64,000 nucleotides of DNA, taken from contig NC_134677.1 in NCBI RefSeq assembly GCF_024713945.1, positions 2,669,001-2,733,000 of the forward strand. Direction: 5' to 3'. The notes beneath the pieces were generated by a model, which was not told the origin of the DNA, searched no databases, and saw only the letters and a program-made list of their open reading frames with translations. This DNA is from Dermatophagoides farinae. Its lineage: Eukaryota > Arthropoda > Arachnida > Sarcoptiformes > Pyroglyphidae. Of the stretch, positions 51,987 to 62,696 are shown one piece after another. Both the position numbers and the translations under genes were made by a program. Each line of letters begins with the position of its first letter. The stretch's first letter is position 1.

Positions 51987-52244
51987 AAAAAAAATTTCCA
52001 ATAGCAATAATGAATAAACACACATAGTGAGAGAATACAGAATCGTTCGATGAAAAATATGGAATTCATTTTATACATCAAAATTCTTGTTTTGATTTTT
52101 TTTTCCTTTTTTCTCATCGCCCGAACATTCATCATCATGTATTTCATTTTTTTGTTTTGTTTTGTTTGTAATAATTTTACAAGAAAAAAATTTCAATTTA
52201 TTTTCTCTGGAATTTGGAATTTTTCTCGTGATTTTCATATTTAA

Positions 52245-55200
52245 TTTAAACTAATTTGATTATAATAAATTTTTTTGTTGTTGTTGCTATTTGCAAATGG
52301 AATTTTTCTATTTAAATATTCGAATAATAACATTGTTATTTTAAGTCAAATGAAATGATAAAATAGTAATACTAGTTGTCTGTGTCATTCAAAACTAAGA
52401 ATCAATCATTTTGAAATTAAAAGAAAATGATTCTTCAACCATGTATATATATGGTTGTTTTAATTCATGATTTTTCTTTCAAATATTTGATTTAATTTCA
52501 GCCACACCTTTATCCTAGTGATAAATTACATTTATATATGTACTGTGTTTACCTGAAATCGATAATTTAAATGATCTTTTTACAAATGAAATCGCCGACT
52601 AAAAGATCGATCAAAATGATAATTGCAAAAAAAAGAGAGGAGAGAGACAGAAAAAAAAAATTTGAAATTAACTTTCAAGCTGTTGATGATGATGGTGAAT
52701 TCAATCATTTTTTTCCGCGTTAGTTTTCTCGCTCTTTTTTTATTTTTTGTTATCATTTTTTTTTTTGAATTTAATTGCTTAATTTGTTTAGATTCATCAT
52801 TGAATTATTTTGTTATTGTATATGTTGTTGATCGGTTTGGTTTATATCAATTCTGCCTCTGTTTTTCTCTTGTTTTTATCATCAAAAATGATTAACCTTG
52901 ATCTTGATCTGTATAAATTGTTTGTTTGGTTTGTTTCTCAATAATGGCCAAGTGTTGAAAATCTAGTTAGTTTCAGTAGCTAGCTATAGTAATAACAAGA
53001 TATAATTCCAATGAATTCAAGTGTGATGCCTGTACAATAATGACGAGATTGTTTTTCTAGATATTGTTATTGTTATTGGTGAATGATAAACACTGAATGT
53101 AGAGAGATTCACCACACTACAAATATAAATTCATCTGTTGGCCACCTGAATTGTTTTATCTGTTTTTTTTCAAAAATTCTCTTTTGTAATTATCAATGTC
53201 TGTCTTTCTGTATTTTTTTTCATTTTCTTATCTATTTTTTTTTTGGTTTCAAATGCTTGTTTTGTCTGTGTGTATGTTTGGTTAGCCGCGCATACAAGAG
53301 AGATGATAATTTATTATCATGATAATCATGTTACCTTTTTCCATCATTTTTGGTTCGTTTTTTTCTCTTGCTTTTTTTTCTCTATGTCATTGGTTACCTT
53401 GCCGCCGTCATTGAAATTTGTTTCTGTTGTTGTTGTTTTTTTTGTATTTGTTTGTTTGTTTGTTATCAACATTCAACAAGAACAAGAAAGATATATAAAT
53501 TTACTTTAATTAGCTTCTTTTTTCATTTATTCGTATCATAAGTACACAGAATTAAATACATAGAGAGGGAAAGAGAAATTGATGATCCATAAAGAATTAA
53601 ATACAGATATCACGTGTGTGTGTATGTGTGTATGTTTGGGAGGATCCGAATTTTATCTACAAAATGTCCTTTTTCAGTGCGATTTATATTCATGTTGTAT
53701 TCATAATCATCATCATTGATTCTATAATATGGTTATAGTAATAATAAATTCTCTTTGTAAATAATCAAAATATTTTCTTGTTATTTTTGATGTAATAATA
53801 AAAACTATTCGATGAAGAAAAAAAAATTCCTTACAATTCAAATTCCTAAACGACGACAACCAACGACTATGATGACATATGAATATGATTGATATGAATG
53901 TATAAATATATTACTACTAGATTCATTATTACATAAATATAAACATTAATATATCTAGCCATTCTCCTTCAACATTGGCCACCGATTCTTTGATATTATT
54001 TTTATTAGCAATAGGATAAAAATATGGATTACACATTAGCCATATAATGATGATAAAATAAAATAGGAAATGTTGACATATTCTTGCTGTCTATGTGTAT
54101 CAATGTTGGCTACTGGTGTAAAAAAAAACGAAACAAATTAAGCCCTGGACTCAATACAATGATAGTTGTAGATTTTTTTCTATAGTGATCTTTAAAGCTA
54201 AAGAATCCAATGGACACACACACACATGGAATTATATGACACTTGATGATGATTAATAGCAGTTTTTTCTCCTCTATACTAGAGTTCTGGATATGAGATC
54301 AAAAAAAAACCATTGCTGTATAAATATAATATTTGTCGCCATACACTCCATACAATCATAGAATGATCCTTGGATGATGATGATGATGGTCATTTTTCCC
54401 TTAAATCCTATGTTGGCGACATAGTGTCATCATCATTATCATCATCTTTCTATTTGCTTCTAATTTTCACCATATTTCTGACAAGAAATGATGATGATGA
54501 TGGCAATGATATACACATTAGTGTATTTCAAATAGACAAACACAAATACACACACAGGATATTTCCATATGTTTGTATCATTAGTTTTTTTTCTATTTCA
54601 TCCATTCAGCAAACCGTATAAGTTAAAACCATCATCATATATATGTACCCTCTCTTTCTATGTATGGATATGATGATACTTTTCAAAGATTATCATTTTT
54701 TTTCCTAATCGAAAAAAAATATTTCACCACAAAATGAATGAGACATTCAGACTCCCAGTGTAAAACGATCTGCAAAAATGGCCAGAAATGAGAAAAAAAA
54801 TGATAAAACTGACCATTTCATCCAATTCATCTCATTGATTTGATGTTTTTTTCCACTACTTTGGTACAATATTATTATTTTATCAGCTAATTTCTATCAT
54901 TTGCATCTATTACATTTATCCAATATATTTATTTTTTCTCGAGATAATTTGATACTAATTTTTTCTCGTTTTTTCTTTTTCTTTTTTCTCTCATTCTCTT
55001 TAGGTAAGTTCATTGGATTTGTCGTTTTTTTTCTCATTTTAATCGATTCGTAGAAAAAAAATACTGGCTTACTCATGACCGTTTTGTTTGAAATGTATGG
55101 AAAGTTAACGAGCAAGGAAAAAAAAGGAAGAAGAAAAAACTATAATCTCGATGAGAAAAAAAAATGAAGGGGAAAAAATATGGAATATAAATTGTCTAAA

Positions 55201-57452
55201 TTGCCATGCATCATCATCATCATCATCATCATCGTCGTTTGAGTACTTTATGTTTTATTATCGATGGTTTTTTTTTCATTGAATAACTTAACTCGAATGT
55301 TTGCAAGATCATTGGCCATCATATGGAAAAATTTCATATATCCGTCGTCGATAATGACCATCGACAAATTTTTATTTTCGGGTGATCAAGCTAGCTATCA
55401 TCATTAAATTTTCTTTTTCATTTGAATTCTATTTGTTCATTGTTTACATCGTTGCATTATGTTGTTGTTTTTGTTGTCGTATTAAAATACGAACGCACAT
55501 AATCGATTATATTATCATCATCATCATCATCATCATCATTGTTCATAACTCGTTAGGTTTTTTCTGGGTATTTTTTTTTATCCAAATTTCAAGGTTAATG
55601 AGAATCATTCATTGAATTGCATCTTTCACATGAAATATGTTGATGATGATGATTAGGAATTTTTTTTTGCATCTTTTCATTGTGGATGAAACGAAAAAAT
55701 GTCCAAAAAAAATTTTCCACACAACAAACGACGAATCATATTGTCGTGATACCACCACCACTCTCAAGAGTTTATTTTCTTTTATGTACAAAGAATAAAT
55801 CTACACATTGGTTGATGATGGTAATTATAGGTGTTAACTTGATGTGAGCATAATTTTGCATAATCAAGTTATTCATTCAATTTTAGTCAGAAAATTTGTA
55901 TTTTTTCTTTCAACGAAAAAAAAATCGAAAAAAAATTCCACAAAAAAAATTCTGTATTATTTATGTGAACCATATCGTGATTGTTGGATTTAGCACGATT
56001 TTTTTTACTTTTCCTTAGTTCATCATCATCATCAAAGAAAATCTTAGTTTTTAGCTAAAAAAAATTCATATTTTTTCATCCTAAGCTCTGATAAATCTTC
56101 AGAAGCTAAGTTTTATTTTATCATCAAACTAAAAGCCTAAAGGCAGACACAAAGTGTAGGTATATCACAGTGGAGAAAAAACAATGTTTATTGTCTGTGT
56201 TAATTTTTTTTTGACGATAAAAAATTCCTAGTTTAAAAAATACATCTGAAAAAATTCAAAATTAGTTTGTCCTATTCATTATCTATGCGCGTTTACACAT
56301 ACAGGTTATTCATGTAACCTGTAATTATATACATACACACATTATGTGTCGTTTGAAATTATGGAATTTCTAATATGTCGACTCTATAGTTCATTTATTT
56401 TTTTTCTTGTTGTTTACAAAAAAAACAACAGCCATAAATCAATTCGATTATGATTCATATTTATGATCTGTGTTTGTAATAACTGAAAATCCTTGGATTC
56501 AGAATTTCAGAAAAAAAGGATTCTATTGATTTTTATCAAGTTTTTATGGTTGGACAAAAAAAAATCTGATAAACATACAACAGCAAAAAAAAAATTCCAT
56601 TCGACCAGTAATTGATTTCTGCCATCAATCAACTGTTGCTGCAAAATATTAATGGTCAGCTATGAATAGGTGTTGTTGGACAAAAAAAAAACGTAGGCTG
56701 AATAAGAAAAGAAAATTCAATTTTAGCATTTTTTTGGGCTAAAAAATTTTTTTTATTCTGATCTAATTAATTTCAATGATTTTAAAAACAAAAACAAAAA
56801 AAATGCAATGTTTTGGTGTGTCAGTGTGTGTGTGTGTGTGTGTGGATATTTAGATTTGACTGGAAAAATTGATTTGTATCCGTTATAATTTATTCCAATT
56901 TATTTTTTCTCAAAAAAATTTTATTTTTCATGATTAATTTTTATGGATTTAAAATTTTCCTTCTTTTTCTGGGTTTGGCTTGCGTGTCTCTCTCTCTCTC
57001 TCTGTGTGTGAGTGTTTGTGTGTTGCTTTGATTGATTGTTTTGTCTTTATTTTCTGATATAGAATTATTATTGCACATATATATTTAAAATGTTGGATTT
57101 TTAATTCTTTAAAAAATTAGAAAACTTTTCTTACTCTATCAGTTTTCATGTTTTTTCAATTTGGTTAATATTAGCATCGTGCATCATATATGATTTGTCG
57201 TCTTATGGAAAAAAATGATTGTATTTCAAAATAGATAAAAATCTAGCCAAAAAAAATTATCATCGGGTATCACTGACAGCATCAACAACAACAACAACAA
57301 TAAAGAAAGAAAGAAAGGAAAGATTGTATTACATTCATTTCTGGTGAATTTATTTTTCAAAAGCAAAACGGAAATCTTGTGAATTCTCTCACTATCTTTC
57401 TCTCTCTCTCTCTCTATCTCTCTCTCCCTTTCATGCTTTCTCAAAATTATCT
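52245..57452. other. geneless stretch
   Basis: T-rich, with AATAAA-type and TCA tracts (for example near 55208-55232 and 55515-55540) and a CT tract at 57390-57426. Hydrophobic + frames (52623-52895, 53083-53509) look like by-products of T richness. A Lys-rich minus frame (54897-55115) has an internal ATG and a C-terminal CxxC but no other support. Confidence 0.5.
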
Positions 57453-57845
57453 TTACAAGAATCGAGTAAAATGTCTTTGATGTCTGGTTTGAGAGAAAGA
57501 TGAACAAATTTTTTTCTGCTCATTTTTCTTGTTGCTTTTGCGTTTCATACCGCAATTAAGATTACGATCATCAGTTTGTGTGTGTGTGTGTGTTTGTGAC
57601 TCATCTTCATCCATATGCAAGTTGTCGTCATACAACGTTTTTCGAATTGAATGATGTTGGTTGATGACTCTGGTGTGATCATCATCATGATATGAACTTA
57701 ATTCCATAGACATTATTTTGATAATAAATAAATGCATGTGTGTGTGTGTGTGTTTTGCGACATAATTTTTTTCCATTTCAATGTTTTTAATATACATTGA
57801 TATTGTACGCGTATGAAAAATGCTGTCATTGCTGACATATCGCAT
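57453..57845 (-). CDS. candidate minus-strand ORF, 130 aa, hydrophilic
   Basis: One of the longest frames in the window that begins with a real ATG (57845) and is not dominated by repeats; stop TAA at 57453-57455. It encodes a hydrophilic protein: RYVSNDSIFHTRTISMYIKN, then SSYHDDDHTRVINQHHSIRK, NLHMDEDESQ, two short Thr-His stretches from CA repeats, a basic NCGMKRKSNKKNEQKK and a C-terminal SFSQTRHQRHF. GC is a little above background. A second minus frame overlaps upstream (57713-57922). The acidic and basic clusters suggest a nuclear or disordered protein, but no family is recognised. It could be an exon of a longer minus gene. Confidence 0.35.
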   Translation of the reverse strand: MRYVSNDSIFHTRTISMYIKNIEMEKNYVAKHTHTHMHLFIIKIMSMELSSYHDDDHTRVINQHHSIRKTLYDDNLHMDEDESQTHTHTQTDDRNLNCGMKRKSNKKNEQKKICSSFSQTRHQRHFTRFL

Positions 57846-60810
57846 TCATAAGACTGTGTGTGTATGATGAACAGCAGGCGATACTTTTCACGCCATATAC
57901 AAATGTAATATAGAGGATACATCTTATCATATATAACTCAATAATATAACTTATTATCTTCAATTTCAAGTGGTATTTTCAACATGGGGAAGAAGAAAAA
58001 AAAACATTTACTTATTGTATATTCACATTGAGATTGGAAAATTATTTTGTTTTTTTTTTGTTTTATTTCGTCAATTCTTTAGCTAAACATCATCATCATC
58101 ATCATCATTATGATCAATCATCATATAATCACAGGATTGATTTGTCATTGTCAAAGCCATAATTTCTCTTTATTCAATGACCCCATGTTTTTAATGTCAT
58201 CATAATGAAAATTATCTTCAACATGTCTTTTGTTATTACAAATATAATAATAATTTTGATGATAAAAAAAATGATCATTATAATGGATACACTTAAATCT
58301 GGGAGGCGAAAAAGAGAAATTCTTTCTATTCTTTTGCTACTAAAACAGCTGTATGGTTAGAATTTTTGTTTGTTTGTTTGTTTATTTCTTTCAACGAAAA
58401 AAAAGTTATCTTGCTGTCCGAACTTTTTTTTCCTGTTTGTTTGCGTGATTATGATGATGATGATGTTCTAATCAAGTCACTACTATCACTACTACTAAAT
58501 GGTGACCTAACCTATCTTATATTTCTCCTTTGTGAAAAATTGCTACGTTAACAACCGTTTTGGTGATACGTTTTTTTCCCCCATTTGTTTTATCTAAACT
58601 TAACCACAATCACAATCATTCTCCTTTTCCACGTCGGAAAAAAATGAAACAAAAAAAAAAAAGAAAACACACTTGCAAGTCAATAAAATTGATAAGATGA
58701 AGAGATTCAAAGCTGATTTTTATTAGCTTTGTTGCAAAAACCGATTTTTGATTCATCAATGAACATCTGGACAATCAAAGAGGTTTTTCTCCGAGAGAGG
58801 GTGGGATGATTCTTTATGCAAACAATTGAATCGGAAAAATGTGCAAAAAAATTAATGTCACGTTCAGCAATAATCATCATCATCATCATCATCATTAGGT
58901 TTCATATTATTATTCATAGAAAAATTAACACGTGCTTTCCTGTCGTCGATATTTTCATTTACACATTCCAGAAGATGTACATGACATCAACTAAAAACAA
59001 TCAAACAAAAAAATTGGATAGTTTTCAAAAGTGATAATGTCATATCAAATTTTCTCCAGTAGTTGAAGGGAATTATCTTTTTTTTCACGTTCAAGTTTCA
59101 CTAAAAAATAAAACCTGATCGCAAGGCCTTATGGGTGATAAAGTTGATGATGGAAAATATCAAGATCTTGATGTCGATTGTATATGAAGATCTGACATCA
59201 CCTTTTTTTACAATGGCAGTAAATTATTGTTGATCATCATCAATGAAACGACGAGCATTTCTCTCTCTCTGTGTGTGTTAAAATATTTGAGGTTAATTTT
59301 GTTTTTTCCTCATACACAAAAAAATACCTGGAAAGTATTAATGTATGTTTACAGGTGTGCATTCAATGTTGATGTTGTTGATGAGCTTTCATGAACCCAA
59401 TGATGATGATGATTATGATGAGATTCTATCCCGTTGATATGAATATTTAAAATAAATATCCGCAATCTGTATTTATTATATATTAAAAATGGTTTGGATG
59501 GACATGTTGTATGATATTATTTTTTTTTTACAGAAAAAAATGATGTTAAGATGATAAGAAAAAAAATCATCAAGATTTTGATCTTTTTCCATCCTTAAAC
59601 GGTTTGTTATACGTATGTCTCCAGTTACATACACAAACATAATTCTTTTGTCCGATTTTTGAATTAGAATTTCAAATCCTTTGCTTGGCCATTTTTTTTT
59701 TGTTGTTGTTGTTGTTCATTAAATTTCCTTCTTATTTGACATTTTCTTTTGGCAGCTAAAAGATATTTATGACACTAGCCACATAAGTTGTTTTCTTTAT
59801 TTTTTTTCCTGTTGATTGTATATCAACATTGAATCGTTTGGTTTGTCTTGACTTTTTCGATATAATCTATAGAGAGATTATATCACTGTGTTGTGCCAAT
59901 ATATGTTATGTTTGTCTGTCTGTCTGTTTGTTTCACATTTAAACAAATTCAATGGTACATTTAGCACATCTTAATCCGATTAACACACCGTTTATATGGA
60001 ACTTCTTCATCTTGTTCTTCTTATAAAAAAAAAGTTTTAAAGCAGATGCTTTTTCTTTTGAATAAAGGGAAAGATCTCCATCACCATCACCAATAACATA
60101 AGAAAAAATAAAATGAAAAGATTATTGTCGATATGATTCCACCTGCTGACATTAATTATCATCAATATGAATGAGTCGATTTAAAGATATCCGAATATTT
60201 TCTGTTTTTATCGTGCCATAAAGATCAAACATGTGTGTGTGTTAATGAATCAAATTGATTATTGATAATCATGGTAAAATGGTGATGATCGGTTTGAATT
60301 AGTAGTAGTAGCCATAAGTCACCTAGAAGATTTTTAAAGCTTTGAAATGGATATATTTTCCATATTCATAATAAAACGACCAATCGTTTTGCGTTTTTTT
60401 TCAATATTAATCAATAAAACATTCCAGAATCCGATAATCAATCACAATATGAATCGATATCCTAATACATAAGACTGAACGAGTAGAAAAAAATGTATTT
60501 TTTTCTATTAAATCGGTTTCTGGTATGTCTAGTTTTATGTAAGACATTTTCTTTTTGTTGTTGTTGTTGATAATAGAATTTGCCTGAATATTTTATCATT
60601 GATACTTTTTTTTTAATTTTCTGACCATCTGCGTCCGAAATAACCAAAAGAAAAAAATCTCAAAAAAAAAGATGCTGGGACAAAGAATAGATGTGATGGT
60701 TGTAAAAAAAAATATGGGGTTGGCACAAAAAACAACGAAAACAAAAAATATCTAATTAATGTGTGTGCGTGTGTGTGATCATCATGATGGAATTTTCAAT
60801 TTTTTTTCAG
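57846..60810. other. geneless stretch
   Basis: Intron-like, with (CAT)n near 58088-58109, (TGTT) near 58366-58385 and a TTG tract near 59701-59716. A patch at 59110-59215 is open in two + frames without a good acceptor. Nothing is called. Confidence 0.5.
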
Positions 60811-60862
60811 TTCTCAATATAGCCAAGCCTAAAATGACGATGATGCATCCACCATCGTATGG
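60811..60862 (+). CDS. candidate 52-base exon, in phase with the 36145 exon
   Basis: The acceptor ATTTTTTTTCAG (60808-60810) and donor ATGG|GTAATT (60862/60863) bound a patch of much higher GC than its surroundings. Joined to the phase-1 end of the 36145-36844 exon it stays open and reads VLNIAKPKMTMMHPPSYG, ending in phase 2, plausible for the start of a mature secreted protein. The intron would be about 24 kb. All three minus frames here are also open, so the coding strand is uncertain. Confidence 0.25.
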
Positions 60863-61093
60863 GTAATTCGAGCAATTTTTCCAACTGATCCGATAATGTA
60901 CGGTGTGTGTGTGTGTGTGTGTGATATTGTTCTGGTTGAACATTTTATATATATTTTTTTTTTACATTTAAAATTGAAATTGATTCAATTTTTTTCACAC
61001 TGTTCAAATGTAATTGTTGTTTGAATCTATTTTTCTATCTTTTTTTATCAAATATCGATATCAATGGTCATTGGCGCCCATCATCATCATCAT

Positions 61094-61303
61094 CTAGTAA
61101 CATCTGTCTTGATCATCATCGATGGCAAGATGAGTGATACTGAAATCATCATCATCATCATCATACCTTTTCCGGGTTTCGATTATTGATCGTTTTTTTT
61201 TCTCTTGCTTCTGCCATGACCAATGTCCAGTTATATTTATCTGAATTGAATTGAAATGAAATAAAATAACAACAAAAAAAATATTAGAATTGTGTTGGAC
61301 CAT
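61094..61303 (-). CDS. candidate secretory peptide precursor, 69 aa
   Basis: A minus frame from ATG 61303 (GAA ATG G, a strong context) to TAG 61094-61096. Residues 1-21 (MVQHNSNIFFVVILFHFNSIQ) resemble a signal peptide. Then come INITGHWSWQKQ with a possible N-glycosylation site, basic clusters KKKR and RKR that resemble prohormone-convertase sites, and an acidic C-terminal piece (Asp6, then FSITHLAIDDDQDRCY) ending next to a lone Cys. Alternatively the CAATTCAG before INITG is an acceptor and AAAAG|GTATGA a donor, giving a 72-base exon ending in phase 2. A + frame overlaps. Confidence 0.28.
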   Translation of the reverse strand: MVQHNSNIFFVVILFHFNSIQINITGHWSWQKQEKKKRSIIETRKRYDDDDDDFSITHLAIDDDQDRCY

Positions 61304-61875
61304 TTCGATACGACGACTATGATGACAGGATAAGGCTAAAAATTGATGGATGATGAATAAGAATATGGAATTATCAAATAACAACAACAACAACAAAAAA
61401 AACAAAAATCCATCAAAAAAAAGACGAATATGAAATCTAATATTGACTTGGGATTAAATTCATAGTTCAATATCAACATGCGAGAAAAACATATGAATAT
61501 TACCAAAAAAAAAAAAAAATGAAAATAAATAAAAAAAAAATTCATATGACAGTTGATGAGTTTTGATTGGATTCGGTTGCCGCCTCACCCATTATTACTA
61601 TCATTGCATTTCAAGATGATGCGGCATTGAATGGACAGCCATATCATCATCATCATCATCATCATAATCATTCTTATGCAAATGTGAATGTCATTTGAAC
61701 AATGATAATTTCAACCAACTTTTTGATTTGTGCAAAAAAAAATGAAAATTTTCGATTCATTCACAGTCACATATCAACATGCAATTATTTTTTTTTTGTT
61801 GGAATGAATGTTTTTGTTCTTTTTTTCTCTTCTCTATTTCTTAATAATACTGATGATCAAAGAATTTAATCTTGA

Positions 61876-62203
61876 TCATATTGATGATGATGATCGTTGT
61901 TGTTGTTGTTGTTGTTTGTTGACGCTTCTACATTTTTTTCCATATTTTTGATTGTTCCATTTATTTGAAATTGATGTGATCTGTGTGTGTGTGTATGTGA
62001 TTCTCTCAGCATGATGATGATGATGATGATGATGGACTGATATGGGATTTCTATTGTTGTATTCGTCTGTGTGTGTATACGATATCCGTTTAAATGCTAA
62101 TATGTCCGACATTATAAATCTTTTTTTTTTGTTGAATATTCGGCCATATTTTGAATTTTTAAAATCGAAAAATAGCTCATTTGTATGATATCTAATCTTG
62201 AAT
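61876..62203 (-). CDS. candidate minus-strand terminal exon, 108 codons, His8/Gln6/Ser4 runs
   Basis: The minus acceptor GAATTTTTGAATTTTAG (62204-62205) opens a frame of 108 codons with stop TGA at 61876-61878; an internal ATG would give a 78-aa protein. It reads FKIRYHTNELFFDFKNSKYG, then SDILAFKRISY, NNRNPISV, a His8 run, AERITY, SISNKWNNQKYGKKCRSVN, Gln6 and RSSSS. All three microsatellites are read in the amino-acid frames usual for real proteins (His, Gln, Ser) within one frame. The protein is basic and hydrophilic. No family is recognised. The complement of T-rich intron gives this kind of bias by itself, so it remains a candidate. Confidence 0.38.
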
Positions 62204-62663
62204 CTAAAATTCAAAAATTCATATACAATGCATAATCATTTTCAATCAAATTCATTCAGATCTTGTTGAATCTGATCTGATTATCTTCGATTATGATGAT
62301 GATGATTGTGACAAGAAATCGGATAATTTGTTTAGAGGTCATATAGTTCATTGAATAAGTTTAAGTTTCTGTTTAGCTAACCAGCTCATTATGCTCAAAT
62401 AGAAAGCGTATATTGCAGGTTTCATTTGCATTACTTACTCTGGAACTGTTTTAAATTTAAGTTAGTTTCTTTTTTTCTTGCCAATTTTTTTTTCTCAAAA
62501 AAAGAAAAATTTCATAATAAGTTTAATATGAAAATGATCGAGTGTCTATTCCGCTATCTCTAACTTCATTTATACTTGGAATAATCTTGACGTGAATCAT
62601 TAAAAATTTTTTTTTTGGATATTGAGTATAGATTCATATTATATTGTCGACAATTTTTGGTTA

Positions 62664-62696
<33 letters not shown>

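Noticed and set aside
52623-53509. Several hydrophobic + frames
   Set aside because: Phe/Leu/Val-rich as expected from T-rich DNA; overlapping frames in different registers look equally good.
54370-54621. 83-codon + frame that looks like a single-pass membrane protein with acidic runs
   Set aside because: It starts directly after a stop with no ATG and no AG acceptor in the open part, so it cannot be a normal exon. It is a useful example of how protein-like chance frames look here.
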